Below are positions 20,812 to 30,830 of a stretch of 64,000 nucleotides of DNA, one piece after another. Origin of the DNA: Rheinheimera sediminis (lineage in GTDB: Bacteria > Pseudomonadota > Gammaproteobacteria > Enterobacterales > Alteromonadaceae). Location: assembly GCF_004005375.1 (NCBI RefSeq), contig NZ_RZUF01000016.1:62001-126000 (forward strand). Reading direction: 5' to 3'. Both the position numbers and the translations under genes were made by a program. Each line of letters begins with the position of its first letter. The first letter of the stretch is position 1. A model generated the notes under the pieces. It ran no database searches. It saw only the letters and a list, made by a program, of their open reading frames with translations, and was not told the DNA's origin.

Positions 20812-20939
20812 CAATTTAATGCGGCATAACTTAGCAGAAAGGAATCAAACTGTAAATTAAACTGCTGAATTATGCGACCAACGCGAGAAAATAGTTAGAG
20901 TAAAAACTCAGAAATAAGGGTGGCAAAATACGACAAGAA

Positions 20940-20956
20940 AATTGGTCAGACCATTG
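20940..20956. promoter_or_regulatory. Second, imperfect PdhR box
   Basis: AATTGGTCAGACCATTG keeps TTGGT-N3-ACCA of the PdhR palindrome but loses one outer half position. It is centred 145 bp upstream of the main operator. Confidence 0.4.
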
Positions 20957-21017
20957 AGAGATTTTTGGGGCTGAATAAAATTAAACTGCTTCATCAAATG
21001 GGGGCAGAAGCATTTGA

Positions 21018-21108
21018 GGGATCCCTCAGGGTCAGGCCTTGGGGATCCCTCAGGGTCAGGCCTTGCATTTTGCGTATTAGATGCAAAATGCAAGGCCTGA
21101 CCCTGAGG
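21018..21108. repeat. Tandem duplicated and inverted palindromic repeat after ampE
   Basis: A 24-bp unit starting GGGATCCCTCAGGG and ending CAGGCCTTG occurs twice back to back (21018-21041, 21042-21065). The second copy then pairs with an inverted copy. The arms 21048-21073 and 21083-21108 match over 26 bp with a 9-nt loop, giving a very stable cruciform or RNA hairpin directly at the ampE stop codon. It looks like a REP/MITE-type element and may terminate ampDE transcription. Confidence 0.85.
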
Positions 21109-21111
21109 ATA

Positions 21112-22002
21112 TTAACCCAGCCAGCCAGACAAAGTCAGCACTGCAACCAAAGCAAGAAAAAACAGCACATTACGTTTGGCTAACTGCACCATACATGCCG
21201 TTTCTTCAGCACAATTATATGCCTCATCAGGCAAAGGCTCGGCCGCTTTAGCCACACTGGTAATCACAGTAGTGGATGGCGTGCTGAAGTCACCCAAATA
21301 CGCCAGCAGCGCAGCGGAAGCGCGGGAAAAATGCCCTACCAAAGCCAAACCTACGCCAAATAAACGGGCTGGGATCCAGTCGGCCCAGAACATCACTTGC
21401 TGGAATGCGGCAGGAATATCAGGGATAATTTCAATCAATTCAGCTGTTTCTGCATCTTCGGTTTCTGCCAGTTTCACTGGCTTGTCCCAGCTGGCAGGCT
21501 CATTCAGTTGACGCAATAAAGCATAGGTAATAGCACCAGCTCCACCTAAAAGGGCGAACCAGAATAAAACAGCGGCATAATACCGGAAGTTCAGCCACAC
21601 CAAACGCTGGCCATAACTCAGGTCAGCATCTGTTAAACCTGCATCGCAACTCAGTTGTTTCATCGTGAGAAAAGCTGCTTCATTATCAGCCCTTTCACTG
21701 GCATTTAAATAGTGTTTGTACAACTGCCGATAATGCCAACACCCGATACAAACCAAAAGTACAACGGTGTTTAACACCAAAGTAACCAGACTACTACCAA
21801 GAAGCCACAATAACAGCGCATACAAAATACCGGGTAAAACTAACCACAAGTATTGGCCTTTACTGTCACTCAACAGCTTAGATAACATCGAGCCATGGCT
21901 CAGAGACAAATACTTTTTGGCGTAAAACGAAAATTGCCAGGCCTCACTGCGAACCGCCAGGCGTTCAATAATTAAGGCGATAAGCATACTGATCAAGGTC
22001 AT
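21112..22002 (-). CDS. ampE: AmpE-like inner membrane protein
   Basis: Integral membrane protein of the AmpE/CobD-related family linked to beta-lactam sensing; molecular role unclear. 296 residues (E. coli 284). It begins MTLISMLIALIIERLAVRSEAW, as AmpE proteins do, and has four or five hydrophobic segments (near 50-90, 140-165 and at the C-terminus, FFLALVAVLTLSGWLG). It directly abuts ampD (no gap), so the two form the classical ampDE operon. The stop codon touches the inverted repeat at 21018-21108. Confidence 0.9.
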   Translation of the reverse strand: MTLISMLIALIIERLAVRSEAWQFSFYAKKYLSLSHGSMLSKLLSDSKGQYLWLVLPGILYALLLWLLGSSLVTLVLNTVVLLVCIGCWHYRQLYKHYLNASERADNEAAFLTMKQLSCDAGLTDADLSYGQRLVWLNFRYYAAVLFWFALLGGAGAITYALLRQLNEPASWDKPVKLAETEDAETAELIEIIPDIPAAFQQVMFWADWIPARLFGVGLALVGHFSRASAALLAYLGDFSTPSTTVITSVAKAAEPLPDEAYNCAEETACMVQLAKRNVLFFLALVAVLTLSGWLG

Positions 22003-22557
22003 TTATCCATTCTCCTTTAGCGCAGATTGAAAACGATTCCAGTCAAATGACGGCCCAGGATCGGTTTTCCGTTCCGGTGCAATCTGCTGATGTCCCACAA
22101 TACGATCCAGTGTAATAGCTGGAAAGTCTTGCATCAGTTGCCTGGTTAACAGCACCAGGCTTTGGTACTGAACATCGGTATAAGCCTGATACTCAGTCCC
22201 TTCTAACTCTATTCCTATCGAAAAATCATTACAGTTTTGTCGTCCTGCAAACTCCGAGACTCCAGCGTGCCATGCTCTGTATTGAAACGGCACATACTGC
22301 CGGATGGATCCGTCCCTAAAGATAACACAATGGGCAGATACACGCACACCAGCTAAATCAGCAAAACTCTGATCGGCAGCAAGATCCAAAATACCCATAA
22401 ACAAGTCGTCAATATAGCTGTTACCAAACTGACCAGCAGGTAAGCTAATGCAATGGATCACCAACAAGCTGATATCACAGTCTTGTGGTCGTCTGTTCCA
22501 ATGCGGACTGGCACGCTGTTCAAGTTCAAGCTGAGCTTGCAGTTGATTTAACCCCAC
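22003..22557 (-). CDS. ampD: 1,6-anhydro-N-acetylmuramyl-L-alanine amidase AmpD
   Basis: Cytoplasmic zinc amidase that cleaves anhydro-muropeptides during peptidoglycan recycling; its loss induces AmpC in relatives. The zinc and catalytic residues are visible: VIHCISLP, SAHCVIFRDG, RAWHAGVSEF, NDFSIGIELEG and GHQQIAPERKTDPGPSFDW. A GTG at 22557 gives 184 residues, like E. coli (183). The frame stays open to a TTG at 22656, but that longer form would overlap the divergent protease gene. The start is therefore a judgement. Confidence 0.93.
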   Translation of the reverse strand: MGLNQLQAQLELEQRASPHWNRRPQDCDISLLVIHCISLPAGQFGNSYIDDLFMGILDLAADQSFADLAGVRVSAHCVIFRDGSIRQYVPFQYRAWHAGVSEFAGRQNCNDFSIGIELEGTEYQAYTDVQYQSLVLLTRQLMQDFPAITLDRIVGHQQIAPERKTDPGPSFDWNRFQSALKENG

Positions 22558-22634
22558 AGTGTCAATCCCATTTTGCAAATGCGCTTCATGCTCGGTTAAG
22601 CTGGAGCCTTTATTGTCAACCCTGAGACTTTGGA

Positions 22635-23153
22635 ATGCAAGCACCTGACAGTACAACTAAATTAGGCCGGTTCTTTAGCTGGATCAGTTGGCTGCTTTTA
22701 TTGGCCTTACTGTACTGGTTTTTTGAAGACCAGATTTCGCTGCAAATAAATCCAAATCAGCAGCTGCAAAGTCAAATTGGTACTGGTGGTGAAAAAGTTA
22801 CCGTCTTAAAACGCAACAAGGCAGGTCATTATGTAGGCACCGCCTTATTTAACGGTGTCCCGATGGAGTTTATGCTTGATACAGGCGCCACTGTAGTCGC
22901 AGTGTCAGAGCAGGCAGCACTCCAACTAGGCATGCCTAAAGGCCAGCGTTATCAGGTCAGCACAGCCAATGGGCTTGCTGCAGCCTACGACAGCAGACTG
23001 AATAGCCTGCAACTGGGTGATATTGTGCTGACAGAAATACGCGCCAGTATTACTCCGGGCTTGCAAGGCAAGGATATTTTGTTAGGCATGAGTGCGTTAA
23101 AACAATTAGAATTCAGCCAACAACAGGACGAGCTGAAGCTTATTCAACGTTAA
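22635..23153 (+). CDS. TIGR02281-type clan AA aspartic protease, membrane anchored
   Basis: A 172-residue retropepsin-like single-domain aspartic protease. An N-terminal membrane anchor (about residues 16-31, ISWLLLLALLYWFF) precedes a soluble domain with the active-site motif FMLDTGATVVAVS and a conserved GKDILLGMSALKQLEF near the C-terminus. The protein should dimerise in the periplasm. Such proteins are widespread but their substrates are mostly unknown. It is divergent from ampD and followed 60 bp later by nadC. Confidence 0.85.
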   Translation: MQAPDSTTKLGRFFSWISWLLLLALLYWFFEDQISLQINPNQQLQSQIGTGGEKVTVLKRNKAGHYVGTALFNGVPMEFMLDTGATVVAVSEQAALQLGMPKGQRYQVSTANGLAAAYDSRLNSLQLGDIVLTEIRASITPGLQGKDILLGMSALKQLEFSQQQDELKLIQR

Positions 23154-23207
23154 CTTTTTACTGGGCTATGACCAGGCTGTAGAGCCTGATTTTTATTGGA
23201 ATTATAA

Positions 23208-24083
<876 letters not shown>

Positions 24084-24150
24084 ACCGCCGCTTGGGGCTA
24101 GCTTTGATAGCTTGCTCCAAGCATTAGCACCCGGCAAAAAGCTAAAGTTG

Positions 24151-24768
24151 ATGCTTTCTCAACAGTGTTCTTATGACGCGGTAAGGGTAATGAGCTTTAG
24201 TCCTGTTTTACCAGGCAACAGCTGTTATTGTCTGAAAAACAAAGGTTGGGGTTTTCTTGCTATAGAGTCTGCCGAGCAGCAGTTTTTGAGTACCGGCGAT
24301 TTTAAAATGGCCCAACAGTATAAGTCATCACAAGCAGCTCAGCATGACTTGCAATTCCCCTTGGATAACCATAATAGCCTTAAGGTCCAGACTCCGCCCT
24401 TTGTAGCAACTCAGAAACTTATGATCAGAACCAGCGGCAATGCTAATCATCAGAGCACTCTTGATTTTGCTCAGGTCCCAGACCTGGTAGGCTATTTCCG
24501 TCATATCTTGTTTTCTGAATTGTCTTTATCATTACTGAACAATCATCTTACTTTTGCAACATGCCTGTTTTATCCAGGAAGGCCTTTGTTAAGCTGTTGT
24601 CTCTGCCAGGTTGACAAACAACAGCCACAAAGCGGACCACCGGACTATTTAGCTGGAGAGAATGCAAGCAGGGTTAGCCTCATTTGCTACTTGATGGACC
24701 TTTGTTTAATCCACACCTCTTTGGCATATGCACGACTCAGAAGCAGATTTCAGCACAAGGTTTTATGA
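24151..24768 (+). CDS. Hypothetical protein between nadC and pilA (orphan ORF)
   Basis: An open frame of 205 codons from the first ATG; a TTG at 24052, overlapping nadC, would give 238. I do not recognise a family. The sequence is Cys-rich (about nine, including SCCLCQ), has no clear signal peptide, and codon use looks like neighbouring genes. A frame this long without stops in about 45% GC DNA is unlikely by chance, and no competing gene is seen on the other strand. The ribosome binding site is weak. The nadC-pilA junction is a known site for pilin accessory genes in Pseudomonas, so a pilus link is conceivable but unproven. It could also be non-coding. Confidence 0.4.
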   Translation: MLSQQCSYDAVRVMSFSPVLPGNSCYCLKNKGWGFLAIESAEQQFLSTGDFKMAQQYKSSQAAQHDLQFPLDNHNSLKVQTPPFVATQKLMIRTSGNANHQSTLDFAQVPDLVGYFRHILFSELSLSLLNNHLTFATCLFYPGRPLLSCCLCQVDKQQPQSGPPDYLAGENASRVSLICYLMDLCLIHTSLAYARLRSRFQHKVL

Positions 24769-24948
24769 TTCTGACTCACAGGTTCAGCCTACTACATAAG
24801 AAAAAAAACCTGTTTCAGATTAAAAACTTAACTTAAATTTAACAATTTTGAAAATAAAATTCAAGTAAGCAGTAAAAAATGATTAATAATAAATAAGAAC
24901 CAGAATGAAGTAACCCCGGTCATGAGCTAACCAATCAGGAGATATTCT

Positions 24949-25323
24949 ATGAAAACTAAACAAGGTTTTACCCTTATTGAATTAATGATAGTAGTTGCCA
25001 TCATAGGTATTCTGGCGACTATTGCTTTCCCTGCTTATCAGGATTACACAGCAAAAGCCCGCGGTTCAAATGCTGTTGCGTCATTAGCTGGTCAAAAAAC
25101 CAGAGTCGCTGAAGCCTATGCCACCAGCGGCACTTTAGGTTGTACTGACTCCTCGAACAGAGCTATCCCTAATTGTACAGAAGCCGGCGTGCTGTCACTG
25201 ACTTATGATGGCATTAGTGCCACCTTGACCCCAAACCTGCCAGCTGCAGCAGGACAGAATCTCAGTTGGGCATGTGCTTTATCTGGCGATGGCGCAGTCC
25301 CTATTAAAGGTTGTGGTATCTGA
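24949..25323 (+). CDS. pilA: Type IV pilin major subunit
   Basis: Structural pilin of 124 residues. The class IVa prepilin leader is MKTKQG, cut before Phe in [26 protein letters not shown], with Glu5 of the mature protein present. The short C-terminal domain contains four cysteines (GTLGC, NC, WAC, GC) that could form two disulfides. AGGAG lies 8 bp before the ATG. pilB-pilC-pilD follow. A strong terminator separates pilA from pilB, which would make pilin mRNA more abundant than the assembly genes. No clear sigma54 site was found upstream. Confidence 0.96.
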   Translation: MKTKQGFTLIELMIVVAIIGILATIAFPAYQDYTAKARGSNAVASLAGQKTRVAEAYATSGTLGCTDSSNRAIPNCTEAGVLSLTYDGISATLTPNLPAAAGQNLSWACALSGDGAVPIKGCGI

Positions 25324-25341
25324 TAGTTAAATTCTATGCAC

Positions 25342-25370
25342 GAAAAACGGTCCGACCAGGGCCGTTTTTC
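25342..25370 (+). terminator. Terminator after pilA
   Basis: The 9-bp stem GAAAAACGG / CCGTTTTTC with an 11-nt loop lies 18 bp after the pilA stop. It separates highly expressed pilin from pilBCD. Confidence 0.82.
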
Positions 25371-25418
25371 TCAGAATAGAAATACCAGACAGGTCAAGTT
25401 TCAGCACTGGGAATCTGT

Positions 25419-27140
25419 ATGGCATTAAACACAAACTCGATACTATTAAAACGCTTGCAGCAAGCGCATTTAATCGACTTTCAGCAGAGCTCCAAATTAC
25501 TGCTGGAGAAAAGTCAACAATATCAGACTATTGCAGACTTCCTTATTAGCGAACAACTGATCCAGCCTCAAGCTCTGGCGGACGCTGCCGCTTCTTTTAC
25601 CCTCCTGAGTTCAATGGATTTAGATTTTTTTGAGATCGAGACCATTCCGGAACAATTGCGCAATGAAAAACTCATTCGTAAGCATCATATCCTCCCCCTA
25701 AGTAAAAGATACAAAACATTATTTTTGGCTGTAATAGACCCAACGGATATGACGTCATTAGAAGACTTTGAGTTTAATACCGGCCTTAACGCAGAAATGG
25801 TAGTGGTCGAGTTTGATAAGCTGCACAAGGCCATAGATAAGTTGTTTGATACCAAAGTCACAGATAGCTTCACTGAGACCCAATGGGATTTAGCCAAAAT
25901 GGGGCTCGCTTGCAGTGACGAAGAAGAAACAAAAATATCTGGCTCGCAAAGTGAAGATCAGCCCATAATTTCGTTTATCAATAAAATGTTGCACGACGCG
26001 ATTCGTAAAGGCGCTTCCGACCTGCATTTTGAACCTTATGAAACTAGCTACCGCATCCGTTTTCGTATCGACGGTATTTTACATGAAGCTGCATCACCGC
26101 CTGTAGCGCTGTCCACGCGTTTGTCTGCCCGCCTAAAAGTTATGTCCAGATTAGACATAGCTGAAAAACGTGTGCCACAGGATGGCCGGATCAAACTCAA
26201 GTTATCACAAAAAAAATCGGTCGACTTTCGCGTCAGCACTTTGCCTACCTTGTGGGGTGAAAAAGTTGTAATGCGCATCCTAAACTCCGACAGCGCCATG
26301 TTAGGTATAGATATGCTCGGCTACGAGGCCGAACAAAAACAGCTCTATCTAAATGCATTGTCGCAACCTCAAGGTATGATTTTAGTCACTGGCCCTACGG
26401 GCTCAGGAAAAACAGTTTCTTTGTATACAGGCCTGACTATTCTCAATACCGAAGAAACTAATATTTCAACCGCTGAGGATCCGGTCGAAATCAACTTGCC
26501 CGGTATCAATCAGGTGCAAGTGAATCCAAGGGCCGGACTGACCTTCCCTTCAGCACTCAAAGCCTTTTTACGACAAGACCCGGATGTCATTATGGTGGGT
26601 GAAATCCGTGATTTGGAAACGGCAGAAATTGCCATTAAAGCGGCTCAAACTGGCCATTTGGTATTGAGCACCTTACATACAAACTCAGCTGCTGAAACTT
26701 TAACACGGCTGCTAAACATGGGGGTTCCAGCTTATAATCTGGCCAGCTCTGTCACGTTAATTATCGCGCAGCGGCTAGCTCGGCGTTTATGCAATCACTG
26801 CAAAACCACAGAACAAATTCCTGAACAGGAGGCGTTAAAACAAGGTTTCACAGCAGCGCAACTGCCTCACTTAAAACTATTTAAAGCCGTCGGTTGTGAC
26901 CACTGCACAGACGGCTATAAAGGTCGTTTGGGGATTTACGAAGTCATGCCGATCACCGGGCAAATTGCAGCCAGTATTATGCAAGGTGCCTATTCATTGG
27001 ATATTGCAGTTCAGGCACAGAGGGAAGGTTTTCAAAACTTACGCCAATCTGCGCTTAAAAAAGCTTTAGCAGGCCTGACTAGTCTGGCTGAAGTGAACAG
27101 GATAACAAAAGCCGGCGACCATAGCGCGGACAAGGCTTAG
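25419..27140 (+). CDS. pilB: Type IV pilus assembly ATPase PilB
   Basis: Hexameric extension ATPase of the type IV pilus, 573 residues. The N-terminal GSPII_E-type domain covers about residues 30-150. The ATPase core has Walker A GPTGSGKT, Asp box [17 protein letters not shown], and Walker [37 protein letters not shown]. The zinc-binding Cys pairs CNHC and CDHC lie near the C-terminus. It is four bases upstream of pilC, so the two are co-transcribed. Confidence 0.98.
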   Translation: MALNTNSILLKRLQQAHLIDFQQSSKLLLEKSQQYQTIADFLISEQLIQPQALADAAASFTLLSSMDLDFFEIETIPEQLRNEKLIRKHHILPLSKRYKTLFLAVIDPTDMTSLEDFEFNTGLNAEMVVVEFDKLHKAIDKLFDTKVTDSFTETQWDLAKMGLACSDEEETKISGSQSEDQPIISFINKMLHDAIRKGASDLHFEPYETSYRIRFRIDGILHEAASPPVALSTRLSARLKVMSRLDIAEKRVPQDGRIKLKLSQKKSVDFRVSTLPTLWGEKVVMRILNSDSAMLGIDMLGYEAEQKQLYLNALSQPQGMILVTGPTGSGKTVSLYTGLTILNTEETNISTAEDPVEINLPGINQVQVNPRAGLTFPSALKAFLRQDPDVIMVGEIRDLETAEIAIKAAQTGHLVLSTLHTNSAAETLTRLLNMGVPAYNLASSVTLIIAQRLARRLCNHCKTTEQIPEQEALKQGFTAAQLPHLKLFKAVGCDHCTDGYKGRLGIYEVMPITGQIAASIMQGAYSLDIAVQAQREGFQNLRQSALKKALAGLTSLAEVNRITKAGDHSADKA

Positions 27141-27144
27141 TGTC

Positions 27145-28365
27145 ATGGCTGATGTGAAGGTTAAACTGCAGGATATCTTCCTCTGGAAAGGTATCAGTCG
27201 AACAGGCAAAACAGACCATGGCGAAATCAAAGCTCATTCATTGGTGGAGGCCAAAGCTCTGCTGCGCCAACAGGGGATTACCCCCTCTTTAGTGAAGAAA
27301 AAAAGTAAAGCTCTGGTTTTTACCCGACCAAAGATCACATCCTCCGATATCTCTGTCGTCACCAGACAAATAGCCACTATGCTCGGTGCTGGCGTACCTT
27401 TAGTTCAAAGTATTAATTTAATTGCCAGTGGCGCCAGTAACGACACCTTGCGCCAACTGATGGAAAACATCTCCATCCAAGTTCAAGGGGGTATCCCTTT
27501 GTCTGAAGTCTTAAGAGAACACAGCGATTTTTTTGATGGGCTTTATTGTGATTTGGTTAAGTCCGGAGAACAATCCGGCGCGTTAGACAGGATATTTGAC
27601 CGTATTGCTGTTTATAAAGAAAAAGCGGAAGCGCTCAAATCTAAAATCAAAAAAGCTATGTTTTATCCTATTGCCGTTATCCTGGTAGCATGCATAGTGA
27701 CTTCAATCTTACTGATCTTTGTTGTGCCACAATTTGCCGAAACTTTTAGCACTATGGGCGCCGAAATGCCAGCATTTACCTCATTAGTACTTGAAATATC
27801 GAAGTTTATGCAGGCAAACTGGTATCTGATGTTAGCAGCTTTGTTCCTCGGTTGGGTCGCTTTATCTAAATGCTACCAGAACAACCCAAATGTCAAAATT
27901 GCAGCTGATCATGGTATTTTGAAACTGCCTGTTATCGGGATGATTTTAAGTAAGGCTGCCATTGCCCGCTGCGCCCGAACCTTATCTACCACCTTCGCTG
28001 CTGGTGTCCCATTGATCGAGGCTTTAGAGTCCGCAGCAGGGGCTGCAGGTAATGAAAAATACAAAGCTGCCATTTTTTTCGTGCGCCAAGAAGTTGCGGC
28101 CGGCAATCAAATGCATGCTGCTATGAAAAATACTGAGGTCTTTCCTGAAATGGTGAACCAGATGGTAGCTATAGGTGAAGAGTCAGGAGCACTTGACAGC
28201 ATGCTGGCAAAAGTCGCCACTATTTATGAACAAGAAGTGGATGATGCAGTGGATGGCCTCACTGCCTTACTTGAGCCCTTGATTATGGCGGTATTAGGTG
28301 TCTTAATAGGCGGACTTATTATCGCTATGTATCTTCCGATCTTTCAACTGGGCAGTATTGTGTAA
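27145..28365 (+). CDS. pilC: Type IV pilus inner-membrane platform protein PilC
   Basis: Polytopic platform protein (GspF family), 406 residues, that couples PilB to pilin insertion. Two homologous GspF domains are seen: VVTRQIATMLGAGVPLVQSI at about 72-90 and IARCARTLSTTFAAGVPLIEAL in the second half. Each is followed by a long membrane span, and a further span lies at the C-terminus (LLEPLIMAVLGVLIGGLIIAMYLPIF). Its stop overlaps the start of pilD by one base (TAATG). Confidence 0.98.
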   Translation: MADVKVKLQDIFLWKGISRTGKTDHGEIKAHSLVEAKALLRQQGITPSLVKKKSKALVFTRPKITSSDISVVTRQIATMLGAGVPLVQSINLIASGASNDTLRQLMENISIQVQGGIPLSEVLREHSDFFDGLYCDLVKSGEQSGALDRIFDRIAVYKEKAEALKSKIKKAMFYPIAVILVACIVTSILLIFVVPQFAETFSTMGAEMPAFTSLVLEISKFMQANWYLMLAALFLGWVALSKCYQNNPNVKIAADHGILKLPVIGMILSKAAIARCARTLSTTFAAGVPLIEALESAAGAAGNEKYKAAIFFVRQEVAAGNQMHAAMKNTEVFPEMVNQMVAIGEESGALDSMLAKVATIYEQEVDDAVDGLTALLEPLIMAVLGVLIGGLIIAMYLPIFQLGSIV

Positions 28366-29246
28366 TGGATTTTCTTTCTCCTTTGATGCAGGTATTTCAG
28401 CACTCTGTATTGACATTCTATGGTGTAGTCACTGTCCTTGGTTTAGCCGTTGGCAGTTTTTTAAATGTGGTCATTTACCGGTTACCCAAAATGATGGAGC
28501 TCGCTTGGCAGCAAGACTATCAACAGTATTTTAACCAAGAGGCTGAACAGACAAAAACCAGATTTAATCTTGCTTTACCGCATTCACATTGTCCTAAGTG
28601 TATGCATCGGCTATCAGCTCTGGATAATATCCCGGTGCTGAGCTGGCTACTCCTTGGCACTAAGTGTCGCTATTGTAAAGCGCCTATCAGCGCGCGTTAT
28701 CCCGCTATTGAAATTTTTACGGCTTTGTTGTCTCTGCTGGTCGCTGTGCACTTTGGTGTCACAGAACAGACCCTTATTTACCTCTTGGTGACCTGGAGCC
28801 TTGTTGCTTTGTCTTTTATTGATATAGACAAGATGTTGCTGCCGGATCAGATCACTCAGCCTTTGCTTTGGTTTGCCCTTTTACTAAGTATCTCAGGTTA
28901 TACAGTGTCCCCAACAGACTCACTAATAGGCGCGGCGATAGGATATCTGAGTTTATGGTCTGTATTCTGGTTGTTCAAACTAGTGACAGGTAAAGAAGGA
29001 ATGGGCTATGGTGACTTTAAGCTGCTGGCGATTTTTGGCGCTTTGCTTGGCTGGCAGTTATTACCTTTGATTATTTTATTGTCCTCTGTAGTAGGTGCGG
29101 TCTTGGGTTCGCTTATGCTGCTGATGCAGGGTAAAGGCAAAGCCACTCCTATCCCATTTGGCCCTTATATAGCGGCCGCAGGCTGGATCGCCATGCTCTG
29201 GGGCAGAGAGATTACAGCTTGGTACCTCAGCACTATGGGGCTTTGA
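28365..29246 (+). CDS. pilD: Prepilin peptidase / N-methyltransferase PilD
   Basis: Bifunctional membrane aspartic protease that removes the prepilin leader and N-methylates the new N-terminus. 293 residues. The N-terminal methyltransferase region has two CxxC pairs (CPKC and CRYC). The catalytic aspartates are in DIDKMLLPD and GYGDFKLLA. About seven or eight hydrophobic segments. Translationally coupled to pilC, with coaE starting two bases after its stop. Confidence 0.98.
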   Translation: MDFLSPLMQVFQHSVLTFYGVVTVLGLAVGSFLNVVIYRLPKMMELAWQQDYQQYFNQEAEQTKTRFNLALPHSHCPKCMHRLSALDNIPVLSWLLLGTKCRYCKAPISARYPAIEIFTALLSLLVAVHFGVTEQTLIYLLVTWSLVALSFIDIDKMLLPDQITQPLLWFALLLSISGYTVSPTDSLIGAAIGYLSLWSVFWLFKLVTGKEGMGYGDFKLLAIFGALLGWQLLPLIILLSSVVGAVLGSLMLLMQGKGKATPIPFGPYIAAAGWIAMLWGREITAWYLSTMGL

Positions 29247-29248
29247 CC

Positions 29249-29872
29249 ATGGCAGGATATGTGGTGGGTCTGACTGGAGGTATAGGCAGCGGTAAAACTA
29301 CGGTAGCTAACCTATTTCATGATTTAGATATACAAAGCGTCGATGCCGATCTGGTCGCCCGCGAAGTGGTTATGCCGGGAGAACCTGCTTTGATGGCTAT
29401 CACTGCGCATTTTGGCCAGAGTATTCTGCAACAAGATGGCCAGTTGGATCGCGCTGCGTTGAGGGCCAAAATTTTTGTGGATGCTGCAGAAAAGCACTGG
29501 CTAAACCAACTGTTACATCCACTGATCCGTCAGCGAATGCTGGAGAAGCTAGCTGGCTGTACTTCGGAGTATGCTTTACTCATAGCGCCATTACTGCTGG
29601 AGAATAAACTGAATACGTATACAGACCGTGTGTTGATAGTGGATGTGCCCGCAGAATTACAACTCAGTCGCACCATTCAAAGAGATGGGGTATCGGCAGA
29701 GCAAGTGCAGAATATCCTCAGCAGCCAAATCTCCAGGCCGGAAAGGTTGCACCTTGCCGACGATGTTCTGCTCAATACAGTGCCAGTTTCACAGCTCCAA
29801 CCGCAAGTCCAGCAACTGCATCGGCGTTATCAGCAGTTCGCCAAGGAAAAACTAGCAAAAAGCTCAACTTAG
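29249..29872 (+). CDS. coaE: Dephospho-CoA kinase
   Basis: Last step of coenzyme A synthesis: phosphorylates the 3' hydroxyl of dephospho-CoA. From the ATG at 29249 it has 207 residues (E. coli 206); an in-frame start 30 bp upstream lies inside pilD and was rejected. P-loop GLTGGIGSGKTTVANLF at the N-terminus, then VDADLVAREVV and HPLIRQRML, both conserved. It is coupled to pilD and followed by zapD, the same order as the E. coli hofC-coaE-zapD region. Confidence 0.97.
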   Translation: MAGYVVGLTGGIGSGKTTVANLFHDLDIQSVDADLVAREVVMPGEPALMAITAHFGQSILQQDGQLDRAALRAKIFVDAAEKHWLNQLLHPLIRQRMLEKLAGCTSEYALLIAPLLLENKLNTYTDRVLIVDVPAELQLSRTIQRDGVSAEQVQNILSSQISRPERLHLADDVLLNTVPVSQLQPQVQQLHRRYQQFAKEKLAKSST

Positions 29873-29910
29873 GTTTAAGGTAACGAACATTGTTAACAAA
29901 TGTTTCAGTT

Positions 29911-30657
29911 ATGACCTCAATTCTCTACGAACATCCGCTGAACGAAAAAGTACGCACTTATTTAAGGGTGGAGTATCTATTTCAGCAAGTCACAAAGTTG
30001 CTGCCTTTGGAAACAGAGTGGCAACAACAGGGCTTTTTCAATTCGTTGTTTTCGTTAATAGAGGTATTAGAACGCAATGATGTAAGACCGGATCTTATTA
30101 AAGATGTGGAACGTTGCGAGTCAGCATTAGTCAACTGGTCGCGTCATCCATCTATTTCGGATGATATGCTACATACTATGCTGCAAAAAGCGGTACGGCT
30201 ACAAAGTGAATTATTACGTTGCGGGAAATTTGCCGCCAGCTTAAAAGAAGACAAATTTTTGGCTCCACTGCGTCAACGATTTTTTATACCGGGGGGCACC
30301 TGTTATTTTGATTTACCTCAGCTGCAATACTGGTTCTCCCAGCCGTTAAGCCAGCGTAAAAAATTAGCACAGGATTGGTTGGACCAATTGTCTTTGGTGG
30401 AAAACGCTATTTCTTATGTGCTGACCTTTATCCGTGAGCGCGGCCAGTTTCAGCCATTGACTGCAGAGAATGGCTTTTTCCAGAGCAACACTGAGCAATT
30501 TGAATTGCTTCGTATTGAGTACTCAATGGAATACCAGAGCTACCCCACCATCAGCGGCAACAGATACCGTTATGCCATACGTTTTATGCAGCTTTGCGAC
30601 AGCTTAGGCCGTACGACCATAGATAAAGCTATTCCTTTCAAATTGGCTTGTTGTTAA
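29911..30657 (+). CDS. zapD: Cell division protein ZapD
   Basis: Cytoplasmic FtsZ-bundling factor that stabilises the Z ring. The ATG at 29911 gives 248 residues (E. coli 247). It begins TSILYEHPLNEKVRTYLRVEYLFQQ, contains RQRFFIPGGTCYFDLPQLQYWF, and ends PFKLACC, all matching E. coli ZapD (YacF). A TTG 21 bp upstream is a weaker start. It lies 38 bp after coaE and is followed by REP-like repeats, then yacG. Confidence 0.96.
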   Translation: MTSILYEHPLNEKVRTYLRVEYLFQQVTKLLPLETEWQQQGFFNSLFSLIEVLERNDVRPDLIKDVERCESALVNWSRHPSISDDMLHTMLQKAVRLQSELLRCGKFAASLKEDKFLAPLRQRFFIPGGTCYFDLPQLQYWFSQPLSQRKKLAQDWLDQLSLVENAISYVLTFIRERGQFQPLTAENGFFQSNTEQFELLRIEYSMEYQSYPTISGNRYRYAIRFMQLCDSLGRTTIDKAIPFKLACC

Positions 30658-30685
30658 GCCAATCAGCATATGACTTATCATTCGA

Positions 30686-30756
30686 GACGGGCGGGGTAAA
30701 CCAATCTTAGATTTAATTGGAATTCCGAACGGGCGGGGATAAACCACCGCCCCTAC
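30686..30756 (-). repeat. REP-like repeat, one half copy plus one full copy
   Basis: A half element GACGGGCGGGG-TAAACC (from about 30687) is followed by a full palindrome ACGGGCGGGG-ATAAACCA-CCGCCCCTAC (30729-30756). It belongs to the GTAGGGGCG-headed repeat family found elsewhere in this window, here with its head on the minus strand. It lies in the zapD-yacG gap. Confidence 0.8.
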
Positions 30757-30830
30757 TATTTAAGCTCGCCTGAAATCCACAGTCTGCGGTACACTAGCGC
30801 ACTTTTGAATTTGCTTCCGGAGTCCGCCTT

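Larger units (their letters stand above)
20735..21111. other. Gap between ampE and pdhR
   Basis: A 377-bp non-coding stretch. It holds the pdhR promoter region with one perfect and one imperfect PdhR box, and a duplicated, inverted palindromic repeat abutting the ampE stop. ORFs drawn across it are by-products of the repeat. Confidence 0.7.

Noticed and set aside
21018-21065. Possible CRISPR-like direct repeat after ampE
   Set aside because: Only two copies with no spacer, followed by an inverted copy; it fits a palindromic element instead.
22003-22656. ampD starting from TTG at 22656 (217 residues)
   Set aside because: It would exceed the family length and overlap the divergent aspartic protease start; a GTG at 22557 gives the usual length.
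24700-24948. Sigma54 promoter for pilA
   Set aside because: A TTGGCAT near 24720 lacks the matching -12 GC at the required spacing; no good site was found by eye.
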